This document shows, piece after piece, positions 1 through 7,040 of a DNA stretch of 10,083 bases (within the stretch, counting starts at the first letter, position 1; each line of letters begins with the position of its first letter). The notes below the pieces were generated by a model, which worked only from the letters and a program-made list of their open reading frames with translations, was not told the origin of the DNA and did no database searches. The DNA lies in the NCBI GenBank assembly GCA_016219145.1, contig JACRCG010000084.1, positions 1-10,083 of the forward strand. Direction: 5' to 3'. The stretch is from Deltaproteobacteria bacterium (GTDB lineage Bacteria > Desulfobacterota > Desulfuromonadia > Geobacterales > Pseudopelobacteraceae). The position numbers were made by a program, and so were the translations under genes.

Positions 1-169
1 GCCGCTCCCGGATGGTAAAACTGCCAAACCCCCGGATTTCAACCTTGTCACCGGACTTAAGGGCCTCTTCAATCGAGTCAAATACCGTATTAACAACAAC
101 TTCAGAAACTTTCATGTTCAGCATGCCGTGTGTCTGTACAACTTTCTCAATCAATTCACTCTTGGTCAT
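1..169 (-). CDS. ihfB: Integration host factor beta / HU-family DNA-binding protein (5' part only)
   Basis: The first 56 codons of a small nucleoid protein are present; the rest lies beyond the left edge. The translation begins MTKSELIEKVVQTHG and contains DKVEIRGFGSFTIRER, the helical N-terminal dimerisation part and the start of the beta saddle shared by HU and IHF. The opening MTKSELIEK and the IRGFGSFTIRER stretch look more like IHF beta than HU, but the DNA-binding arm with its intercalating proline is outside the window, so HU cannot be excluded. IHF binds and sharply bends DNA as an alpha/beta heterodimer in promoters, recombination sites and origins. The ATG is set by a strong AGGAGGG five bases upstream. 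The gene starts 18 bases after rpsA ends, the same rpsA-ihfB linkage found in many proteobacteria, so the two are probably co-transcribed. Confidence 0.82.
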   Translation of the reverse strand, partial: MTKSELIEKVVQTHGMLNMKVSEVVVNTVFDSIEEALKSGDKVEIRGFGSFTIRER

Positions 170-173
170 GACA

Positions 174-180
174 CCCTCCT
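174..180 (-). promoter_or_regulatory. Ribosome binding site of the IHF/HU gene
   Basis: On the minus strand this reads AGGAGGG, followed by TGTC and then the ATG. It is the best Shine-Dalgarno match in the window. It lies in the 18-base gap after rpsA and suggests that the nucleoid protein can be translated independently at a high rate. Confidence 0.75.
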
Positions 181-187
181 GCCAGAT

Positions 188-1924
188 TCAATTGTTATTG
201 TTTCTATTGTTCATTTCCTGTTTGAGCAGATCACCGAAATTTGAGGTAGCTTCGCCCTGAGAACCCATGTACTGCTGAAACTCGGCTTTCTCCGCGGCAA
301 GACTCATCGATTTGATAGAGAGTGAAATCCTGCGCTCCTTCGGATCACAATTCAGTACAACAGCCTCAAGGGAATCACCGATTGCAGCAAACTCTTTTGC
401 AGAGGCGACCTTTTCGCGCGAAAGCTCTGAAACGTGGATCAGCCCCTCAATCCCCTCTTCCAGCTCGACAAAAACTCCGAAATCAGTCAGGGACGTTACT
501 TTTCCGTTAACAATGGTGCCGGCGCGGTACTTGTCGGGAACCAGGCTCCAGGGATCGGGCTCAAGCTGTTTTATACCCAGCGAAAGTCTCTCGTTCTCGA
601 TATCCACCTTGAGGACTACGGCATGAACCAGCTGCCCCTTTTCATACACATCGCCGGGATGCTTGATCCGCTTTGTCCAGGACATGTCAGAGACATGCAC
701 CAGTCCGTCAATGCCGTCTTCAATCCCGATGAACATGCCGAAATCGGTCATGTTCTTGATCTGGCCCTCAATTTTAGTGCCTGTGGGATATTTATCGGAG
801 ATGGTCGACCACGGATTTTCGGAAACCTGCTTGAGACCAAGAGATATCTTGCGATTGCCCATGTCGATTCCAAGTACAATTGTCTCGACTTCTTCACCGA
901 TACTTAAAATATCGGCGGCCCTGCGAACGCGCTTGGTCCAGGACATTTCCGAAACATGGATCAGACCTTCTACACCAGCCTCCAACTCAACAAAAGCCCC
1001 ATATTCCATCAAACTTACGACCCGGCCGCGCACACGCTCTCCGATCGGGAACTTGCCGGGCACTTCCAGCCAGGGATCAGAAAGTGTCTGCTTGATTCCA
1101 AGCGATATTTTCCCTTTGGTGCGGTCGAATTTGAGGACCTTGGCTTTTACCTGCTGGCCCGGTTTCAGAACATCCGAGGGCTTGCCCACCCTGCCCCACG
1201 AAAGATCTGAAACATGCAGAAGTCCGTCCACTCCGCCCAGATCGACAAAAGCGCCGTAATCAGTGACGTTCTTGATGGTTCCTTCTACTATCTGACCTTC
1301 CTCAAGCGCTGCCAGAGTAACGTCACGGACCGAGGCCCGCTCATCTTCCAGAACCGCGCGGCGGGACAGAACGATATTGTCGCGACGCTGGTTGATCTTG
1401 ATTACCTTGAAGCGCCCTTTGAGTCCGATATAGCTTTCCGAATCGGATGAAGGACGAATATCAACCTGGGAAGTCGGCAAAAAAGCCTGAATACCGATGT
1501 CAACCATAAAACCGCCATTAACCTTGGCTGTGATGGTGCCCTCAAGAATTCCGCCCTCCTGCCCGGCATCACCAATTTTGTCCCATGCCGACAGATAATC
1601 GGCTTTCTTCTTTGAAAGGACATACCCTTTTTTCCCTTCCTGACGGGTCATAAGGACGCGGATCTTTTCACCAATCTGGACTGTTACCTGGCCATTGGCA
1701 TCACGAAACTCCGATGCGGGCACATGCCCTTCCGATTTTAGCCCGATATCAACAAGGACTGTATCCTGGTCAATACGCACGACAGTTCCCTCTATGATTT
1801 TATCCCGCTCGGGACGTTCTTTAAGACTTTCTGTGAAAAGTGCTGCAAATTCACTGCTCTGCTGATCGCCGTCGAGATCATCGTTTTCACTGTCGGCAGC
1901 GTCGAGCCTTTTAAAATCAACCAT
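188..1924 (-). CDS. rpsA: 30S ribosomal protein S1
   Basis: S1 binds mRNA on the small ribosomal subunit and helps unfold and dock messages for initiation. The 578-residue product has six S1 (OB-fold) repeats at about residues 43-108, 126-190, 211-279, 296-366, 383-453 and 470-539. Repeats 3-6 carry the typical YGAFV-type strand and a GLLHVSDLSW-type ending. Repeats 1 and 2, the ribosome-binding pair in E. coli, are more divergent, as usual. The acidic N-terminus (VDFKRLDAADSENDDLDGD) precedes repeat 1. The frame stays open 25 codons further upstream, but I chose the ATG at 1924 because GGGGG lies about 9 bases before it and the upstream residues do not resemble S1. The protein ends in an asparagine-rich tail, NNRNNNN. 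The gene follows ispH after 79 bases and precedes the IHF gene by 18. Confidence 0.96.
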   Translation of the reverse strand: MVDFKRLDAADSENDDLDGDQQSSEFAALFTESLKERPERDKIIEGTVVRIDQDTVLVDIGLKSEGHVPASEFRDANGQVTVQIGEKIRVLMTRQEGKKGYVLSKKKADYLSAWDKIGDAGQEGGILEGTITAKVNGGFMVDIGIQAFLPTSQVDIRPSSDSESYIGLKGRFKVIKINQRRDNIVLSRRAVLEDERASVRDVTLAALEEGQIVEGTIKNVTDYGAFVDLGGVDGLLHVSDLSWGRVGKPSDVLKPGQQVKAKVLKFDRTKGKISLGIKQTLSDPWLEVPGKFPIGERVRGRVVSLMEYGAFVELEAGVEGLIHVSEMSWTKRVRRAADILSIGEEVETIVLGIDMGNRKISLGLKQVSENPWSTISDKYPTGTKIEGQIKNMTDFGMFIGIEDGIDGLVHVSDMSWTKRIKHPGDVYEKGQLVHAVVLKVDIENERLSLGIKQLEPDPWSLVPDKYRAGTIVNGKVTSLTDFGVFVELEEGIEGLIHVSELSREKVASAKEFAAIGDSLEAVVLNCDPKERRISLSIKSMSLAAEKAEFQQYMGSQGEATSNFGDLLKQEMNNRNNNN

Positions 1925-2003
1925 TACACCATACCCCCTGGACGTTATATCGTTCTTCTCTGTTTTATTGAGCTTGGCAATGTAGCAATTTGACCACAAA
2001 ATT

Positions 2004-2846
2004 TCAATCGCTTTTATTTAATTCCTCAATTTTACTCATAACTTCATCGATTATCCATTTTGGTGTGGAGGCTCCAGCCGTGACACCAACCCGCTCCACT
2101 CCATTAAACCAGGCCGCATCGATCTCGGCAGCTGTCTCGATGTGGTGCGTCAGCGGCTGCAACTCAGCACAAACCTCCGCCAATCGCCGGGTGTTGGCGC
2201 TGTTGAATCCCCCGACCACCAGCATGCAGTCAACCTGGCCGGCCAGCTCCTTGGCCTCTTCCTGACGAACAGCGGTAGCGTCGCAGATGGTGTTGAACAC
2301 GCGGATCTCCCCTCCGCGCAACAGACATTCCGAAACCACGTTCTTCAGATTCTCAAACGACTGGGTCGTCTGGGCAACCACGCCTATTTTGCTCATCTTG
2401 GGAAGTTTTTTAACCTCTTCGCCGGAACCGACCACAAAGACCTTGTCACCGCCGTAGGACACGATTCCCTGCACTTCCGGGTGATCCGCGTCTCCGACGA
2501 CAACGACACCATAGCCGGACTCGGAAAGACTTTTGACATGTTCCTGGGCCTTCTTGACAAACGGACAGGTGGCGTCGACTATTTCGAGCTGTTTCTGCAC
2601 CGCTTCGCCAATCTCTTCGGATGCGACGCCATGTGATCGTATGATAATCGTCCCGCTCTCCATGCTGTCCAGGTTGTTCAAGACCTTGACCCCCATCCCC
2701 TCCAGCTTGTTTACAACCTGCGGAGAGTGGATGATCGGTCCGAGCGTGAAGGTCTTCTGCCCCTTCCCGGCCGCCTCGAAGGCCATCTGGGTGGCTCGCT
2801 TGACTCCGAAGCAGAAACCGGCCCGCTTGGCGAGAATAACTTTCAT
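2004..2846 (-). CDS. ispH: 4-hydroxy-3-methylbut-2-enyl diphosphate reductase (IspH/LytB)
   Basis: This cytosolic iron-sulfur enzyme carries out the last step of the MEP isoprenoid pathway, reducing HMBPP to IPP and DMAPP. At 280 residues it has the compact length common outside the enterics. The three cysteines that hold the cluster are visible: C12 in AGFCFGVKRA, C94 in DATCPFVKK and C188 in NTICDATAVRQ. Substrate-pocket residues are also present: H40, H72 in RSHGVA, H122 and E124 in DHPEVQG, and the NSANT and ASTP motifs that grip the diphosphate. The ATG overlaps the cmk stop as ATGA, and AAGG lies 9 bases upstream, so translational coupling to cmk is likely. The ispH-rpsA order is notable because some Clostridia encode these two as one fused protein; here they are separate and in different frames. 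Confidence 0.97.
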   Translation of the reverse strand: MKVILAKRAGFCFGVKRATQMAFEAAGKGQKTFTLGPIIHSPQVVNKLEGMGVKVLNNLDSMESGTIIIRSHGVASEEIGEAVQKQLEIVDATCPFVKKAQEHVKSLSESGYGVVVVGDADHPEVQGIVSYGGDKVFVVGSGEEVKKLPKMSKIGVVAQTTQSFENLKNVVSECLLRGGEIRVFNTICDATAVRQEEAKELAGQVDCMLVVGGFNSANTRRLAEVCAELQPLTHHIETAAEIDAAWFNGVERVGVTAGASTPKWIIDEVMSKIEELNKSD

Positions 2847-3544
2847 ATTTTTTTACCTTTTGACATGATTTTTTCCCGGAAAAAATTTTCCATGATGTCC
2901 AGCACTTCTTCGATAGTCAAAGAGGATGAGTCCACCATGACTGCGTCTTCGGCCTGCTTTAACGGCGCTATGTCACGCTCTGAATCCTGAAGATCTCTTT
3001 TGACAACTTCTGCAATGGTATCCTGAAGAGTTACCGGTTCCCCTTTCAGGGTCAGTTCTTCAAAACGCCTCCGGCCGCGCTCCTCGGCAGAAGCAGAGAG
3101 GAAAAACTTCAACTCGGCGTCCGGAAAAACCACCGTGCCGATATCCCTCCCCTCAAGAACCACGCCGCCTCTGCCCCCCATCCGGCGCTGAGACAGCAGC
3201 AGAGCGTCACGCACCGGCTTTAAAGCGGATGTCTGCGATGTCAGCCTTGAAATTTCCGGAGTTCTGATCAGACCAGTCACATCATTTCCGTTGGCAATCA
3301 CCAGCGTCTGACCCTGTCTGTTTTCAAAATGAATATCAAGCTCCTTGCAGAAGCTCTCCAAGGCATCAGCATCGCCGGGATCGATGCCGGAGCTGCTTAT
3401 CAAAAGTGCGGACGCCCGGTACATGGCGCCGGTATCAATCTGGATATAGCCCAGACGCTCGGCCAGAAGCCGAGCAACAGTACTTTTCCCGGCGCCGGAC
3501 GGACCGTCTATGGCGATGATTATGCCGTCAGTACGCTCACTCAT
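2843..3544 (-). CDS. cmk: Cytidylate (CMP/dCMP) kinase
   Basis: The enzyme transfers phosphate from ATP to CMP or dCMP, recycling pyrimidine monophosphates from RNA and lipid turnover. The 233-residue protein has a P-loop GPSGAGKST at residues 14-22, the DTGAMYRA motif at 37-44 that lines the nucleotide site, EGRDIGT at 131-137, and an arginine-rich lid region (ERGRRRFEEL at about 155-164 and RDLQDSERD at 183-191). The extra NMP-binding insert typical of bacterial CMP kinases fits the length. The start lies 3 bases after the aroA stop, with no good Shine-Dalgarno nearby (only AAGG about 18 bases away), so translation probably depends on ribosomes arriving from aroA. The lysine-rich end (SKGKKI) overlaps the ispH start. 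cmk upstream of rpsA is a very widespread bacterial arrangement. Confidence 0.96.
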   Translation of the reverse strand: MSERTDGIIIAIDGPSGAGKSTVARLLAERLGYIQIDTGAMYRASALLISSSGIDPGDADALESFCKELDIHFENRQGQTLVIANGNDVTGLIRTPEISRLTSQTSALKPVRDALLLSQRRMGGRGGVVLEGRDIGTVVFPDAELKFFLSASAEERGRRRFEELTLKGEPVTLQDTIAEVVKRDLQDSERDIAPLKQAEDAVMVDSSSLTIEEVLDIMENFFREKIMSKGKKI

Positions 3545-3547
3545 CGG

Positions 3548-4837
3548 TTATTTTACTGAAACCTTTTCAAGCAGCTGGAAAAAGTTGGGGAACGATGTCG
3601 CCACGCAGTCAATGTCTTCAACCTTGATGCCGTCACGCGCCACCAGAGCCGCCACGGACAGGGACATGGCGATACGATGATCGCCGCGGCTGTCAACCTG
3701 ACCGCCGGACATAAACTCTGCCCCGGTGATATCCATGCCGTCATCGCATTCTGTCACTTCGACCCCCAGAGTACGAAGGTTATCGGCCATGGCAGTTATA
3801 CGATCCGTCTCTTTGACCCGCAACTCCCTGGCATTCCTGACCGTGGTCACACCTTCCGCCCGTGCTGCGGCGATGCAGATAGCGGGAAACTCATCAATCG
3901 CCCTCGGAATCACACTGCCCGAAATTGATATTCCCTTCAGGCTGGAAGAGCGGACCATAATATCCGCCACCGGTTCTCCGGAAAGTTCCCGCTGGTTGAG
4001 GAGTTTTATATCGCCCCCCATATCCTTGAGAATGTCAATCACACCGGTCCGGGTCGGATTAACGCCGACATTTCGTATCAGCAGCTCGGAACCGGGTGTA
4101 ATCAGGGCCGCCACGATGAAGAAGGCCGCTGAGGAGATATCGCCCGGCACAATCACTTCCTGTGCATTCAACTCAACGCCGCCGCGCACGGTCACGCCGT
4201 TTTCAAAACGATCCAGCGAGGCTCCGAAAAGAGAGAACATACGCTCGGAATGATCTCGGGAGAGGCTCGGTTCCCGCACTGAGGTTTCACCGTCTGCAAA
4301 CAGACCGGCCAGCATGATCGACGATTTGATCTGGGCGCTGGAGACCGGAGAGTCATATCCTATCGCGTTCAGCATCCCGCCGCTGATCGCCAGAGGAGCC
4401 AGACTGCCCTGGTTTCTGCCCATTATTTTGGCCCCCATCCTGGAAAGCGGCTCTACCACCCGCTTCATGGGGCGTTTTCTCAAGTACTGGTCACCTGTTA
4501 CAACTGAAAAAAATGATTGTCCGGCCAGCAGACCGGTAATCAGCCTGATGGTGGTGCCGGAGTTGCCGCAATCCAGAATATCGGTCGGCTCCTTCAAGCC
4601 ATGCAGTCCGCTGCCATGAATACTGATCACCTGGCCATCGTCGTCAATCCGTACCCCCATGGCCCTGAAGGCGCTCATGGTTGACATATTATCTTCACCA
4701 CGCAGGAAACCGCGCACCGTAGTTATGCCGTTGGCAATCGCGCCCAGCATGATTGACCTGTGGGAGATGGACTTGTCACCCGGGACGGTGATCTCGCCTT
4801 TGATTGAATGTGCAGGATGTATGGTAATTGAGTTCAC
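3548..4837 (-). CDS. aroA: 3-phosphoshikimate 1-carboxyvinyltransferase (EPSP synthase), class II type
   Basis: EPSP synthase joins phosphoenolpyruvate to shikimate-3-phosphate, the sixth step of the shikimate pathway. I chose the GTG at 4837 (429 residues): GGAGAA lies 3 bases upstream, and the resulting NSITIHPAHSIKGEITVPG aligns with the usual start of the family. A TTG at 4864, overlapping the tyrA stop as TTGA, would add nine residues and is the alternative. Visible motifs, numbered from the GTG, are GDKS (20-23), GNSGTT (91-96), SAQIK (167-171), RDHSE (194-198), NPTR (260-263), the catalytic aspartate in DEFPA (D315), RVKETDR (340-346) and GDHRIAMS (385-392). GDKS, SAQxK, NxTR and RxHxE together form the class II signature, unlike the E. 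coli class I enzyme. The gene sits between tyrA and cmk in one transcription unit. Confidence 0.95.
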   Translation of the reverse strand: MNSITIHPAHSIKGEITVPGDKSISHRSIMLGAIANGITTVRGFLRGEDNMSTMSAFRAMGVRIDDDGQVISIHGSGLHGLKEPTDILDCGNSGTTIRLITGLLAGQSFFSVVTGDQYLRKRPMKRVVEPLSRMGAKIMGRNQGSLAPLAISGGMLNAIGYDSPVSSAQIKSSIMLAGLFADGETSVREPSLSRDHSERMFSLFGASLDRFENGVTVRGGVELNAQEVIVPGDISSAAFFIVAALITPGSELLIRNVGVNPTRTGVIDILKDMGGDIKLLNQRELSGEPVADIMVRSSSLKGISISGSVIPRAIDEFPAICIAAARAEGVTTVRNARELRVKETDRITAMADNLRTLGVEVTECDDGMDITGAEFMSGGQVDSRGDHRIAMSLSVAALVARDGIKVEDIDCVATSFPNFFQLLEKVSVK

Positions 4838-4840
4838 AGT

Positions 4841-4846
4841 TTCTCC
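4841..4846 (-). promoter_or_regulatory. Ribosome binding site that decides the aroA start
   Basis: The minus strand reads GGAGAA, then ACT, then GTG. The alternative TTG start 27 bases upstream has only a weak GGAA before it. This favours initiation at the GTG at 4837, downstream of the tyrA stop. Confidence 0.55.
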
Positions 4847-4860
4847 ATGTGATGTATTGA

Positions 4861-5727
4861 TCAAACCATTCCGTCACGGAACAGTTTGGCAGTAGTAAAA
4901 AACTCTGTCAGGCCGGCCTGATCGCGGCAGTCAATCCGTTTTCTGAGCTCGGCCAGACTGACTGAAAAGCCGTCAATACTGGCCAGCAGCGCTTCCCTGT
5001 TCATCAGGGCGATATCGCGCCACATGGCCGGGTTCGACGAAGCAATCCGGGTAAAATCCTTGAATCCGCCGGCGGAATATGACAGGACATTTTCCCCCTC
5101 GACATCGGCCGTTCCGACGGCATGTACCAGAGCATAGGCAACGGCGTGGGGCAGGTGTGATATTTCGGCAAAGATCCTGTCATGGTGTTCCGCCTCCATG
5201 CAGCAGACCTCCGCTCCGGCGGCGCTCCAGAGTCTGGAAATCGTCTGCAGGGCGGCGGGATCGCTGTTCCGGGCTGGTGTGAGTACACAGCGGCGCCCTT
5301 TGTACAACGCGGCAAATGCCGCTGCGGCGCCGGAATGCTCCGTGCCTGCAATCGGATGTCCGCCGATAAAGCTGCAGCCTGGCCGGAGCAACGCTTCACA
5401 CTCCTTGACAAGCGCAGCCTTGACGCTGCCGCCATCCGTGACAATGCAGCCATCCGGAAGCCGGGGGGCAATTTCACGAACAACCGCAGCAATGGCACAG
5501 ACCGGCACAGCTATAAAAACCGCGTCCGCGGCAGCCGCAGCACTTCCGGCATCAGGAGCTGTTTCGTCTATGACACCCAGAGCAAGCGCCTGTTCAAGAT
5601 TGGCCGGATCGGAATCAGCGCCGACTATGCGCCCCACCGCACCGGCTTCCCGCAACGCTAAAGCAAAAGAGCCGCCAATCAATCCGACCCCGATGACAGC
5701 CAGACGATTAATAATTACAGACTTCAT
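4861..5727 (-). CDS. tyrA: Prephenate dehydrogenase (TyrA)
   Basis: The enzyme oxidatively decarboxylates prephenate to 4-hydroxyphenylpyruvate, the precursor of tyrosine. The 288-residue protein is a stand-alone TyrA with no chorismate mutase or ACT domain. A Rossmann dinucleotide motif GVGLIGGS lies at residues 13-20. An aspartate after the second strand (GADSD, about residue 38) is more consistent with NAD than NADP. The catalytic-site motif GGHPIAGTE spans 122-130 with H124, followed by ISHLPH (189-194) and GGFKDFTRIASSNP (220-233), whose arginine is expected to bind the substrate carboxylate. Use of arogenate as substrate cannot be excluded. The ATG follows the pheA stop directly (TAGATG) with no clear Shine-Dalgarno, so translation is probably coupled. 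The gene is alanine-rich, with G/C-rich codon use that looks stronger than in its neighbours. Confidence 0.94.
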   Translation of the reverse strand: MKSVIINRLAVIGVGLIGGSFALALREAGAVGRIVGADSDPANLEQALALGVIDETAPDAGSAAAAADAVFIAVPVCAIAAVVREIAPRLPDGCIVTDGGSVKAALVKECEALLRPGCSFIGGHPIAGTEHSGAAAAFAALYKGRRCVLTPARNSDPAALQTISRLWSAAGAEVCCMEAEHHDRIFAEISHLPHAVAYALVHAVGTADVEGENVLSYSAGGFKDFTRIASSNPAMWRDIALMNREALLASIDGFSVSLAELRKRIDCRDQAGLTEFFTTAKLFRDGMV

Positions 5728-6807
5728 CTAGACCGACCGGGGATATGAACCGAGAATTTTGAGAAACTGGCAGCAGTGACTGAGATCATCCAGGGCAGCA
5801 GCCACATCCGGGTCCGTAAAATGCCCGGAAAGATCCAGATAAAAGATATATTCCCAGGCTTTTTTCTTGAATGGACGTGACTCGATCTTGGAGAGGTTGA
5901 TGCCCCGTTTGGCAAACGGCTCCAGCATCCGGCAGAGGATGCCCGGCTCATCCTTGACTGAAAAGAGGATCGAGGTAATGTCATTTCCGGAGCGATCGGC
6001 TTCCTTGCGGGCAATAACGAGGAAACGGGTAACGTTGTTGACCTGGTCCTCGATCCGGCTGCGCACGACCTTGAGATCATATATGGAGGCCGCCAGTTCA
6101 CTGGCGATAGCGGCTGATGAATAATCGTCGCTGACGATCTGGGCTGCAACAGCGGTTGAGGCGACATCGACCGTCGGAATACCGGGCAGATTATCATCCA
6201 GCCACTGTCGACACTGCGCAATCGGCTGGGCATGAGAGTAGACTTTTTTGATATCCTCGATACGCCCGGTGCGGGACAGGAGGTCGTGGTGAACCTCGAA
6301 CATGATCTCGGCCGTTATCTTGAGTCCGCTTTCAACAAACATATCCAGCGTATGCGAGACAACCCCCTCGGTCGAGTTTTCTACCGGCACGACGCCATAC
6401 AGCGCCTTCCCTTTTTCCACCTCTTCAAAGACGGCCGGAATAGACTTCTGCGGCACCAGCTCGGCAGAAAGGCCAAACTGCTGCATGGTCGCCAGATGGC
6501 TGAAGGTAGCCTTGGGGCCAAGAAAGGCAACCTTCATCGGCGATTCAAGCGCCAGGCAGGCCGATATGATTTCACGATATGTGCTTCTCAAGGCATCATT
6601 CGGGAATGGTCCCGGATTCTGACTCAGCAGCCGCTCATAGATCTGCCGCTCGCGTCCCGGCACATGGAAATCAAGGTTCTTGCCGGATTTGAGCCGGCCG
6701 ACCTCCAGCACCAGCCTGGAACGCTCGTTCAGAAGTTCAAGAATACGGTCATCGACTTTGTCGATGCCGACACGTAAATCCTGGATTGTCAACGTTTCTT
6801 TCTGCAA
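5728..6807 (-). CDS. pheA: Bifunctional chorismate mutase / prephenate dehydratase (P-protein)
   Basis: This fusion enzyme converts chorismate to prephenate and then to phenylpyruvate, the committed route to phenylalanine. In the 359 residues, an AroQ-type chorismate mutase occupies about 5-88 (DLRVGIDKVDDRILELLNER, then VPGRERQIYERL). The prephenate dehydratase domain covers about 92-268, with GPKATFSHLA (97-106), VPVENSTEGVV (140-150) and the catalytic NNVTRF (257-262). A C-terminal ACT domain (about 278-355) carries KIESRP (307-312), the motif that binds phenylalanine for feedback inhibition. The start is a TTG: AGGTGG lies 6 bases upstream, and the first in-frame ATG, at residue 91, would delete the mutase domain. 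It is the first gene of the train and abuts tyrA with no spacing. Confidence 0.96.
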   Translation of the reverse strand: MQKETLTIQDLRVGIDKVDDRILELLNERSRLVLEVGRLKSGKNLDFHVPGRERQIYERLLSQNPGPFPNDALRSTYREIISACLALESPMKVAFLGPKATFSHLATMQQFGLSAELVPQKSIPAVFEEVEKGKALYGVVPVENSTEGVVSHTLDMFVESGLKITAEIMFEVHHDLLSRTGRIEDIKKVYSHAQPIAQCRQWLDDNLPGIPTVDVASTAVAAQIVSDDYSSAAIASELAASIYDLKVVRSRIEDQVNNVTRFLVIARKEADRSGNDITSILFSVKDEPGILCRMLEPFAKRGINLSKIESRPFKKKAWEYIFYLDLSGHFTDPDVAAALDDLSHCCQFLKILGSYPRSV

Positions 6808-6813
6808 GGATAG

Positions 6814-6819
6814 CCACCT
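6814..6819 (-). promoter_or_regulatory. Ribosome binding site supporting a TTG start for pheA
   Basis: The minus strand reads AGGTGG, six bases before TTG. It differs from AGGAGG at one base and supports TTG initiation, since no ATG or GTG start is available that keeps the chorismate mutase domain. Confidence 0.5.
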
Positions 6820-6855
6820 GGCGGGAAATTTATAGACCGGCTGAAATGGAGCGTT

Positions 6856-6884
6856 AATTTAAAGCAAGGTCGGGTAAAATGCAA
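6856..6884 (-). promoter_or_regulatory. Candidate sigma-70 promoter for pheA and the downstream gene train
   Basis: Reading the minus strand, TTGCAT (6879-6884) is followed after exactly 17 bases by TAAATT (6856-6861), an acceptable -35/-10 pair. Initiation would fall near position 6849, giving a leader of about 40 bases. That leader is too short for a phenylalanine attenuator, and I see no leader peptide with a run of Phe codons or any riboswitch-like structure in it. Confidence 0.4.
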
Positions 6885-6921
6885 CTTATTTGAGCTTCTT
6901 TAAGACCAGTTTACAATCCAC

Positions 6922-6957
6922 CCTCCCCTCAATCCCCTCCCAAAAAGGGCGGGGAGG
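6922..6957. repeat. G/C-rich palindromic repeat, imperfect
   Basis: CCCCTCCC (6934-6941) faces GGGCGGGG (6947-6954) across an AAAAA loop, an 8-base stem with one mismatch. An alternative partner, CCTCCCC at 6922-6928, pairs perfectly with GGGGAGG at 6951-6957. The gcvT transcript would read through it. There is no U-run after the stem in that direction, so it does not look like a standard intrinsic terminator. Confidence 0.5.
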
Positions 6958-6968
6958 CAAAATCTACT

Positions 6969-7003
6969 CCCTCTCCCCTAGTGGGAGAGGGTCGGGGAGA
7001 GGG
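6969..7003. repeat. Palindromic repeat of the CCCTCTCCC...GGGAGAGGG type
   Basis: CCCTCTCCC (6969-6977) and GGGAGAGGG (6983-6991) form a perfect 9-base stem around a 5-base loop. A second 3' arm, GGGGAGAGGG (6994-7003), is also fully complementary to CCCTCTCCCC (6969-6978), so the two arms compete. From memory, this one left arm plus two right arms layout is that of a dispersed intergenic repeat found in many proteobacterial genomes. It lies 38 bases beyond the gcvT stop and may stabilise or attenuate that transcript. Confidence 0.6.
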
Positions 7004-7040
7004 GGCGCAGTTTCACTCGCAGGAGAAGAGGGGCCATTAA

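Larger units (their letters stand above)
6808..7040. other. Non-coding region between gcvT and pheA
   Basis: These 233 bases separate the end of gcvT from the start of pheA on the same strand. The pheA-proximal part (6808-6900) is A/T-rich and holds the ribosome site and candidate promoter. The middle part (6921-7003) is strongly C-rich then G-rich and contains two palindromic repeats. The remainder next to gcvT shows nothing recognisable. An open frame on the plus strand across the repeats encodes low-complexity Gly/Arg/Ser sequence and is taken as an artefact. Confidence 0.7.

Noticed and set aside
663..1259. 198-codon open frame antisense to rpsA
   Set aside because: It lies wholly opposite six-repeat S1, is serine/proline/arginine-rich, has no domain and is explained by codon bias of the real gene.
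1925..1999. 25-residue N-terminal extension of S1
   Set aside because: It has no similarity to S1 N-termini, while the ATG at 1924 has a G-rich ribosome site at suitable distance.
5198..5731. 177-codon open frame antisense to tyrA
   Set aside because: It mirrors the G/C-rich third positions of tyrA. The translation is low-complexity Ala/Ser/Pro sequence without motifs, while the opposite strand is clearly TyrA.
6808..6850. Phenylalanine attenuator or riboswitch before pheA
   Set aside because: The predicted leader is about 40 bases, with no Phe-codon run, no terminator/antiterminator pair and no recognisable T-box.
6922..7003. Possible short CRISPR array or intrinsic terminator
   Set aside because: There are only two dissimilar palindromes and no regularly spaced identical repeats, so it is not a CRISPR. 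No U-tract follows either stem in the gcvT direction, so it is not a standard terminator.
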